Source: Amphimedon queenslandica
Lineage: Eukaryota; Porifera; Demospongiae; Haplosclerida; Niphatidae
NCBI RefSeq assembly: GCF_000090795.2
Contig: NW_003546244.1
Span: 350,741 to 414,740 of the forward strand
Reading direction: 5' to 3'
Length of the DNA stretch: 64,000 nucleotides
Below the pieces are notes generated by a model that did not search any database, was not told the origin of the DNA, and saw only the letters and a program-made list of their open reading frames with translations. Both the position numbers and the translations under genes were made by a program. Below are positions 55,865 to 64,000 of this stretch, one piece after another; the first letter of the stretch is position 1; the number at the start of each line of letters is the position of its first letter.

Positions 55865-58396
55865 CACAGCACGTGGTGTCCGGTCCAACCACCACACAAG
55901 GAGGACCAAACCTCAGGAGTAATCAAAAATGGCTACCACTACAGCCGGGAGCTTCTTGGCTTTTTGAAAGCGTGTCCACGCCATATCTTGACTTCTCTTT
56001 CCATATGAGAGAAGGAAGACAGGTCTTCTTATCGTCAGTAATGAGCGAGAGAGATCCCGACAAACCAAACGCCTCGGATAACTCCTGCCCGTCAAAAGCG
56101 GTCCCGTCCGGCCCTGGCTCCCTGGAGGAGCCTCCTACAGAGCCACCTCATATTTCACTCCTTTTGTCCTCCAGAGATCTCCTCTATCCCTACAGCGGGC
56201 CTACAGAGACTGAGAAAGCCGTATTGGTTCTCAAGGAGCATAGCTATGCTTCCCTTCCCCAGTTCACACAGCTAGCTCCATTCTTGCACAGACTTGCCTC
56301 ATCCATTGAGGGAAAAGAAGAAGAAGAACGAAACAAGAACTCAGAGACACCATTTAATAATATCTCCGCCTCGATCTCCACCCACTCCTCCCAGTATTCC
56401 TCATCAAAGGCGAGGTCTTTGCTAAGGAATGTTCGTCAAACGCTCTCGGATACACGTCGGAGTCTGTTACTGGATGGAGGGAGAGACCAATCTGGGGGAA
56501 TCGATCGTGAGAAAGCTCAGGCTTCATCATCTCATTTCAGAGAAATGATTTCTTTACAGTCGATGATGATTCATGAGCTACAGGAACAAGTACAACTAAA
56601 GGACGCTGAGAGTAACATGATACTAAGAGAGAAGGAGCAGGTAGGAATAGTTTTTTGTTGCCACAGTTTGTTATCTTTTGTTGGGTCATTTTTAATTATC
56701 AAATTTGTGGTTATTTTCACTTTGTACTTTTTGTAAACTTCACATTGGCATGATAATGACAATTTACAACAATTTCTGTGTGTCTCTCTCTTCCTTTTAC
56801 AGCTCAAGGCGAGATTGGAGAGAATGGAAAGACGTCTTAGCATTCTACAAAAACATTCACACGACAAGACAGAAGCTGCCTCTGGCGAAACCATATCATC
56901 TCCAAGCACGCCCACATCAAGTCGTACGCATCGGATAAAACCTGATTCCGTAACTCGTCTGACAAGATCAGAAACATCTTCTAGTCACTCTAGAAAGTCG
57001 AGAAGTAGGAGTTCTTCGATAGAACCAATCACTAGTCGTCGTGCATCAAAACTCTCTGGGAGTGCACCTACCACAAACTCTTTAGCTGTCATGTCACATA
57101 GAGCCCACGGGAAGAGAGAGCAGGAGGAAGAGGATGAGGACTTACAGCAGGGATCAAAGAAATTGAGACTCTCTTCTATCGACAAGCCAAACTCTTTCGT
57201 GAGAACTAGTATAATGTATGATGGGCTCAACTTGGAGGAAAAAACTATTATTAATGATATTATTGTTGAAGGAAAGATCCAAGAAAGGTCTCTTCCTGAT
57301 ATTAAAGGTAAGCAAAGTAAATCACACCACCACTTGAGGCTTCTTACTATTGCAATGCATGAGACTATGACTTAAAATAACTTTACTACAGACTTTGGTT
57401 TTGTGTTAGGATAGACTCCAATATATCCATTCTATGCAATGAAATGAAATTTGATAGCTTTCCCATACAAATTTTTAGAATTTCAGCATGGAAAAGTTGC
57501 ATATGCATTTATGTTGATAGTGTACATTTTGTCATTAGAGTTTAAGATTCGGAATATAATAATCATAAGAAAAGAATTATTTCTTTCTTCATTTGTAGTA
57601 CCAACTTGGTCATTGAGTAAAAGTGATTGGTCATCAAAGGGAGGAGAGGGTGACACTGATTTAGCTTCTGTAGAGGAAGACACTTCAGACGATTCTTTTC
57701 TTAAGAGACACCATAAACTAGAAGCAGATGAGAAGAGAAGAAAGAGGTAAAAGATGGTAAGAGTCAATGAATCATCTTTTTCTCTCTCTGTCAGGTGGGA
57801 TGCACAGAGACTTCGTGAGCAGTACCAGCACAATCAACTTATGAAGAGGTACATGCAGAAGGAAGGGATGCCGCAAACTCAAGAAAAGAAGAAGGAAAAG
57901 CTAACCAGCCTGCAGCCAAAACTGGAAGATCGTCAGTACCTATTTTGTTTGATGTGTTGTAGAAAGTTTGGAGCAGTTTTAATTGTAAATTTTTGAGTTG
58001 TGAACATTTGGAAAAGTGTACCAATTTTTTAATAACATCGCTGGCTATAATAATAATAATCTTGCAACAAGTTGACTCTAAAATGCCCCCAAATTTTTAT
58101 TATTACTGTTGAATTACGTCTCCTTTTTTCTCTTTCTACAGTGGAAGGGATTGAATTGGCAGAGACTGTAGTAGTCTCTGGTTTTGGGAGACCCTTACCA
58201 AAAGTACCTCCTAGGTATATGTGTGTGATATCAATGACATGTTTTTAATTATTTATTTTTTTGCAGTACTTTTCGTCTTGCTAATTTTAACCCTCACTCT
58301 GCTGCTGGCAAGGGTAGGAATAAAACTCGGACTCGCTCATCATCTGGAGGCTCACTGGCTGCTTCCAATAATAATAATTCAAGTACTTCCTATTGA
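55861..58396 (+). CDS. MSL1: MSL1-like scaffold of the MOF histone acetyltransferase complex (6 exons)
   Basis: Exons: 55861-56640, 56803-57307, 57599-57746, 57795-57931, 58142-58214, 58267-58396; phases agree; 590 aa (human MSL1 is about 614). A coiled coil spans the exon 1/2 junction (MISLQSMMIHELQEQVQLKD then REKEQLKARLERMERRLSIL); EKxxLxARxERMERR is typical of MSL1 and in animals pairs with MSL2. The C-terminal PEHE domain follows from V429: VPTWSLSKSDW, FLKRHHKLEADEKRRKRW, DAQRLREQ, then SGFGRPLPKVPP. PEHE binds the acetyltransferase MOF/KAT8 and MSL3, directing H4K16 acetylation. The middle is Ser/Arg-rich and probably disordered. KANSL1 also has a PEHE domain but lacks this coiled-coil signature, so MSL1 is preferred. 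Confidence 0.87.
57949..58115. repeat. Dispersed repeat remnant in MSL1 intron 4
   Basis: GATGTGTTGTAGAAAGTTTG, a GAGTTGTGAACATTT stretch and ACTCTAAAATGCCCCCAAAT match blocks of the 177-bp family, strongly diverged. Confidence 0.45.
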
Positions 58397-58766
58397 GTTC
58401 TTGAATGTCATAATTTTGAATTTTCTTTTCTAGTGTACGAAGACAGCAATGTTACTTGATTCTATTTCAAAATATACTCTTAGCAATAATTATTATTATT
58501 ATCATTATTATTATTATTATTATTATCAATGATAATTATCAAGTTTAGAAACTGGTGAAGATATAGGAGTATGATTTGTTCACATTGCACTATAATTAGG
58601 TGCTACACTGTGACATTGCATCTAGTGTAATGAAGTAATATCCTTATAATAAATACAAGTGAACGTGTATTTAAAATACTGTTGGATTTTTAAATATTAA
58701 TTTAGTACATTGGTTCTGGATACACAAATAATAATAAGTGCTTGAGGAGGATTAAAACTTGAAGCA

Positions 58767-58797
<31 letters not shown>

Positions 58798-58914
58798 TAG
58801 AATGGATAATAAAAGTAAAATCATGAACACTATAATAATGATAATAATAACAGCAATATAATAGATAATAATAATAATAAAATCATAGCAATGAACTAAA
58901 ATAGCAGAGTCCTT
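58397..58914. other. Tail-to-tail spacer MSL1 / YDIP adaptor
   Basis: AT-rich and without a gene. ATT repeats near 58490-58525 and TAA repeats near 58770-58880. AATAAA at 58648-58653 is the best plus-strand signal. Confidence 0.6.
58648..58653 (+). terminator. Poly(A) signal candidate of MSL1
   Basis: AATAAA about 252 nt after the MSL1 stop, in the spacer shared with the convergent gene. Confidence 0.45.
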
Positions 58915-61900
58915 TCATACATCAGTTGCATATACAGTACCCCCTGAAGATGACTTGTGCTCTCTTGTAATGTAAGGTCTTCTAAGATATGAAGAAGCTT
59001 GAGACTGGGCTCTTGATCTCCCAGTGGTAAAGAATTTACCCTCAATCCCTCCAATGCTTTGGTGGTACTGGAGTCCACTAGGCTGACTAGCTTGGTGTTG
59101 TAGACTGCTAGGATGAGTAGGGATTCTTCCCGATCCTCCTCCTTGCTGCTGCTTATGGAGTGAGTTACTAGCAAAATGAAGTGGCTCTGTAGCTTTTCTA
59201 TCTTTAAGCGATGAGCTAAGCAGGGTATCAGGGTCTTCGTAGACATGATCTTTGAAATCCTTTCCTCCTCTTCCTCCAGGAGCCTGCTGCTGCTGCTGCT
59301 GGAGAGGTGGACCTCTGACCAGTTGCTGTCCTGACTTATTGTGAAAAGAGTGCGAGAGTGAGAGTGATCGGTTATGAGGTGCTGATGGAAGTGGAGGCCT
59401 TGATATGCTCTTAGCTCTTGACAGTCCCTTATCCCCTGAGTCTCCCGTGTCCTCCCAAAACCTCTGTGCCCCTTGGACCCAGTTCACAACATTGTGGTGC
59501 TGTGGTAGACTATTGGCATCAATTTGATCCAAGGTCTCCTTGAGCTTTGACTTATCTCCTTCAGCTGGATCAATGGACGATGGCATTGCTCCTGCTTGAG
59601 GATTCCCTGTATAAAAGGACGGAGAGTTTGGTATGGACTCCTCTCCTACTGTAGTAGGCGGAGGCAGTTTTATTTCAAGAGGCCTACGGGCATTAAATGA
59701 TTTCGAGCGTTTACCAGTAAATCTATCAGGAGGCTCTGAGTCATCTACTCCTCCAGTGTTTTGAATGATGGGGAGAGATGTGTCCTTCCTGAAGTGAGCA
59801 GCTCCTGGTGGAACTCCTTTATTCTCTTTCTCTGCTCCTTTCTTGCTAACTCCAGCTCCACTCAAGCTCAGTGCCTGCTGCTGCTGTTGCTGCAAAGATT
59901 GTCCTCCATGAGGTTGAGTATTGGTTTCTCCACCAGCAGCAGGAGTAGTAGCATTTGCTGATTCCTTTTTAGGATCTGGTATTTCATGATAAATAGGCTC
60001 CTTTGGTTGGAACGGTTGTTTCGTAGGAGTCTTGATATCTTTGATAGCTCCTTCTTTACTGGGTGAAGCGGCTGTCTCTTTGGTTTTTGACTGTTGTTGA
60101 TCTTTGCTTTCTTTCACTGGGGGTGTCACTTTTCTTTTAATAATGGGCGAAATGCTTTTCTTTTTCTTTTTTTCCAGTGAGCCATCGGCATCTTTTACTT
60201 TAAGTTTATCATTGCGCTTGCTGTTAGAAGGTGATACAGCACTGCCTGGTGGTTTGGGGGGAGGAGAGGGAGGAGGAACAGTCCCTGTTTTGACCCAAGA
60301 CATAAAACGTGCAACTTCTGGCGGTAGTTCTTGTGGAGTCTTACCCTTTTCAAGGGCAGTCTGTCTAGCAAAGAACTGTGGATCAAATGGAAGATTAGGA
60401 AGACGAGTTTTAGAGTCTTTCTTCTCATTCATTCCTCCTTCTTTATCGTCCAGTTTCATAGCAAGATCAGCTAAATGGCTAGGAGGAGGAGGAGGAGGAA
60501 CAGGTTTCTTGGCTTTGCTTTTTTCTATTTTATTCTCTTCCATTTTGCTGTCTTCTTCTTTTAATGGTGGTTTCTTCTCTTCATTTACTAATGGTTGGAC
60601 TTCATGCAGCTCTGGGAGTGAGACTTTGGACCCTGTACTTCTATTCTCTTCATTAGGCAAAGCTTCAGTCTTTTCATCTATATGAGGAGTTGCTTCAATT
60701 TGCAATGAGTCTACAGATGCTTCCTTCACTTGTTGATTTTGCCCTGTAGCTCCTCCATCATCCTCTTTCTTAACAATCCCATCAGCAATCAGTTGCTGTA
60801 GAGCAATTTTAGCAGCTAAGTGATCATACACAGGCTCTTTCTTTTTTCCCTCTTCCTCTCTCTTTCCTGCTTCAAGAATGATAGGCGTGCTATGCTCCCT
60901 TATATGCTTAATTGGCTTGTCTTTAGTGAAAGTATTTTCGTTGCTTGCTGGATCAATCAGAGAAGGGAGTGAAGATGAGCTTGTTTTCTGTTGAGCTGCA
61001 GCAACATTGTCATCTATACCAGCCATAATACTATCCAATACACCAAATGATAGAGCATGAGTTGGTCCATCCGTCTCCTCACTCTCTCTCTCTTCCACTT
61101 CCTTCCTCACTTTCCCTTCCTCGGAATCGCCTCTTTCAACTTCAGAAGACTCTTTAGTACTAAATTTCTTGTGAGGTTTAGGAATATCATAGTCAGGGTA
61201 GGACTTTACATGAGGCTTGGGTATGTCATAGTCTGGATACTCATCTTTCAAGGCATTGATCTGATCAATAACTCCACCAATAGCTCCTGGTATGGAGGAA
61301 AGAGAATGAGCCGATGTGCTTGTCTGACCAATCAATGAATTCTCTGATTGAGCTGCCGTTAAGCTACTCACCCCTTGAGAACTAACAGGACGTAGATCAA
61401 GAAGAGATCGAGGTATATCATAATCATTATGAGATGCAGAAGAGCAACGAGAGGGAATTAAGAACTCGCTCCTTGCACTGTGATGTCGGCTAAAAGGGTG
61501 TGGTCTTCGGAGAAACCCGGGGGAGGGAGAGGGACGAGGGATAGAGTAAAGGTCCTCGATGTGGTGACTGGAGGAGGCGGCAGCAGAATTAGGTCGGTAA
61601 TATGGAGAGGAGGATCTTTTGTGAAGAGGGGGAGAGGGAGTTCCTTTTTTGACGAGTAGTCTGTACCCGTTGGAGGGAGACAGAGATGATGATGAGGTCG
61701 ATTGCTGCGAGTTTGCTTCTGCTTTTGTAGCATTTGACTCATCAGGGTCAGTCTGTGGGGAAGTCACTGAATCATCTAGATCTCTGAGAGAGAAAAAATT
61801 AACGAATAAAAAAATATAAAATGCATCCTCTTACTTTTTCTGCTGGTCTTTCATCCACTTCTGTAGCATGAGAAGGTTCTTTTTCTTCTGAGCACTCGTC

Positions 61901-62893
61901 CCTTCCTCTCCTCCAACTGGCGATACAGAGGAAGCAGTGGTGCCTCTTCTACCCAACCCCTCGATACTCTGGGACTGAGCTGAATGAATCAATACCTCAG
62001 GGTTGCTGTTGCTCCTCTCGTGTTTGAGATGAACTACATCTCCTTCGTCTTCATCCTCCCCTAGGTTATCGGCAAGGTCCAACAATGAGTCGTGTACGGA
62101 GTCATCTTCAGACTCAACGGAGTCCAAACGCTGAGAGCTTGATAAAGGAGACGGGTCTGAAACACCCTCCTCGTTCCTCTCTTGTGAGTGGGCAGAGGGG
62201 CCGATTGTCGATGTTACGGTGAGTGGGCGGAGTGCAGAATTGAGTGGGTGTGATGGCTTGAGGGGATTGCTTGTCGTTGATAGTTTGTTTATGGTGTCTC
62301 GGGGGAGACTGAGGGACCGTTGGAGTTGTCCTTTGCCTCTTTCCCTCTCTCTCCTCTCTTCCTCGTTCTCTATGCTTTTCAGTAAGACTTGCGAGAGCAT
62401 TTCTGTTGATACTGAGGACGGGATTTTAATTTGAGTTGGCCCTGGAATAAAAGAGATGATGAATCATTAACAATGACAATCATTAGAAGATTTATGTACC
62501 TTTTAAAGGAACCTTCATCTTGAATGATTCTCTATAATATATACAAAAACAAATAATAAAAATAAGATTGTTTTTTTAAAATAACAATAACAACAAGAGT
62601 ACATAATGTACAGAGAATAAACGGTTTGTGACTTTAATACAGTATGGGCTAGCTGTTTCAACAGCTAGCATAGTACAGTTAGATACTCTCCCTACATTAT
62701 CTATTCTTGATAACAATAATATCAATAATACTAATACTAATAATAATAATAAGATAATAATAACATAATATTGATATTGCAGGACTTACTTGTAGAAGTT
62801 GATGTATTCGATGACAGTTAGATAGAGCTCTCTGCATGTTCTGTTTGAATCGACATCGTAATGAACACTAGTTGGCTTTGAGCTCCCGGATGC
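58915..62893 (-). CDS. Large proline-rich adaptor-like protein with YDIP phosphotyrosine motifs (3' part, 4 exons, 5' incomplete)
   Basis: Exons in transcript order: 62790-62893, 62500-62531, 61835-62441, 58915-61783; phases agree; the last 1203 residues. I do not recognise the family. The visible N-terminal part (VHYDVDSNRTCRELYLTVIE then YINFYKESFKMKVPLKGP) looks folded. The rest is low complexity and Ser/Pro-rich. Tyrosine motifs: LYSIPRP, DYDIPRS, YPDYDIPKPH twice in tandem (about 61175-61240), VYDHLA, IYHEIPDP and VYEDPD. YDxP and YxxP are the SH2 ligand type of Crk and relatives. Polyproline stretches (VPPPPPP; VPPPSPPPKPP) could bind SH3, WW or EVH1 domains. The C-terminus YATDV fits a class I PDZ ligand. 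CAG/CTG runs encode two Gln tracts. This resembles Cas/Dok-type docking proteins in logic, but homology is not shown. The upstream exons lie beyond 62893. Confidence 0.75.
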
Positions 62894-63183
62894 CTTTGAT
62901 TAATAAAGAATGATACATACAAATTGTTTAGTAATGCAGCAGTAATCCTCATCAATTACCATCAATATTGATTGCAATTACATGCAATTACATTATGAAA
63001 ATATTTCAATGATTAATATTATAGTATTCTAGTGGGTAATGAGATTTTAAGTAGCACACTCCCACTATAACAAACACCTGTTGGACTCCCACTCACTGCT
63101 AGGTGAACCGTATCAATGAATCAGTGAGTTATCATGAGATCATTGCATATACAAATGTACAATAATAACGTCCAATAGTAACA

Positions 63184-63648
63184 GTAAAGATGGTATATAA
63201 GGACATCAATATGCATCAGAAAATGTAATAAAAATTGGGAGTGATTTCGGAGCCATTTTTTGGGAAAAACCATGGGCTACAGTACAGGGTATTTTCGGAA
63301 ATTGGCCTGTTCTTTAAAATGGCCATAACTTGAAAAATTTAAGTCAGAATCAGCTCAAACTTTCTACATAGCATAAGGACATCAATATGTATTAGAAAAT
63401 GTAATAAAAATTTGGGGTAATTTTGGAGCCATTTTTTGGAAAAAACCATGGGCTATAGTACAGGGTATTTTTCAGAATTTGGCCAATTTTTTTAAATGGC
63501 CGTAACTTTAAAATTTTAAGTTGAAATCAGCTCAAACTTTCTACATAGCATAAGGACATCAATATGTATTAGAAAATGTAATAAAAATTGTGGGTGATTT
63601 TAGAGCCATTTTTTGGAAAAGACCATGGGCTATAGCCCATGGTCTTTT
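63184..63648 (-). repeat. 177-bp satellite, about 2.6 monomers, ending in a palindrome
   Basis: Same orientation as 37350-38955. CCATGGGCTA marks occur at about 63271, 63447 and 63624 (period 176-177 bp). The array ends where the orientation flips at a 32-bp palindrome. Confidence 0.88.
63617..63648. repeat. 32-bp perfect palindrome at a satellite inversion point
   Basis: AAAAGACCATGGGCTA at 63617-63632 is followed immediately by its reverse complement. The core CCATGGGCTATAGCCCATGG recurs in part at about 63784-63800. Confidence 0.92.
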
Positions 63649-63799
63649 AATTTATTTAATTTTAATTTATCATAACCTACCTAGATTATTTATTTATTTA
63701 TTTATTTATTATATTGTTCATTTGTGTGTCTCTCCCTTCACTTTTATTTCAAAAAGATTTGTTTATTTATGGGCAAAAAAAATGGGCTATAGCCCATGG

Positions 63800-64000
63800 T
63801 TTTTTCCAAAAAAGGTGTGAAAAAAGGTATGAAAAAAGTTGCAAAAAAAGGTAAAAAAAAGATGTGAAAAATGTGTAAAAAAGATGTAAAAAAAGATGAG
63901 AAAAAAGGTAAGAAAAAGGATGTAAAAAAAAGATGTAAAAAGATGAAAAAAAAGTGTGAAAAAAAGGTGTAAAAAAAATTAAAAAAAGGTGTAAAAAAAG
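63800..64000 (+). repeat. A-rich minisatellite (GTGTAAAAAA-type units)
   Basis: Irregular 10-12-bp units such as GGTGTAAAAAA and GATGTAAAAAA fill the end of the window on the plus strand, starting directly after a TTTTTTCC satellite remnant. The array continues past the edge. Confidence 0.85.

Larger units (their letters stand above)
62894..64000. other. Repeat-rich region, probable intron of the YDIP adaptor gene
   Basis: The exon ending at 62893 has a clean minus-strand acceptor (AATCAAAG), so the gene continues rightward. I see no further exon here, only AT-rich sequence, satellite monomers and an A-rich tract. Confidence 0.5.

Noticed and set aside
60104-60685. 193-codon plus-strand frame rich in Ser, Gly and Phe
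   Set aside because: It is antisense to the YDIP adaptor exon, whose reading is supported by motifs and consistent splicing.

Overview
The window looks like nuclear DNA of an early-branching animal, most likely a demosponge such as Amphimedon. The reasons are AT-rich DNA, abundant ATGTAC, CT and ATT simple repeats, very small introns (down to 42 nt) beside multi-kb ones, closely packed genes, and animal-type genes (integrin alpha, class I myosin, p35-type CDK5 activator, MSL1, EHD, GRIP golgin). The species is an inference. Gene structures were built by hand from GT-AG sites, reading-frame continuity and family resemblance. No alignment was run.

Layout. 1-5789 has no exon I can support and is probably intron of a class I myosin whose last three coding exons (TH1 tail) lie at 5790-9183 (+). 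A single-exon CDK5 activator (p35 type, 9719-10525, +) follows, with a TATA/Inr-like promoter. A 12-exon golgin-245/GOLGA4-like gene (11195-39553, +, about 1992 aa) fills most of the first 40 kb. Its introns are large and repeat-rich, and one 4.67-kb coding exon is flanked by oppositely oriented 177-bp satellite arrays. A 29-exon integrin alpha gene (39872-46853, +, about 1098 aa) comes next, then a RETREG/FAM134-like ER-phagy receptor (47073-49126, +), gamma-tubulin (49402-51856, -), an intronless EHD ATPase (52060-53805, +), METTL6 (54012-55684, -), MSL1 (55861-58396, +) and the 3' part of a large proline-rich adaptor with YDIP motifs (58915-62893, -, 5' end outside the window). The last kilobase is satellite and A-rich repeat.

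The genes do not form one pathway. Several deal with membranes and the cytoskeleton: myosin I, golgin, integrin, RETREG, EHD, gamma-tubulin and perhaps the YDIP adaptor. Two gene pairs are head-to-head with about 200 bp or less between start codons (gamma-tubulin/EHD and METTL6/MSL1), suggesting shared promoters. Three pairs are tail-to-tail.

The most unusual non-coding content is one repeat family. A short element with CAGGGTTTC-like inverted ends appears in several introns, and tandem 177-bp arrays carry sequence matching its interior. One array has a three-monomer higher-order repeat. A near-perfect 46-bp inverted repeat with a 35-nt loop inside a golgin intron is a candidate small-RNA hairpin.
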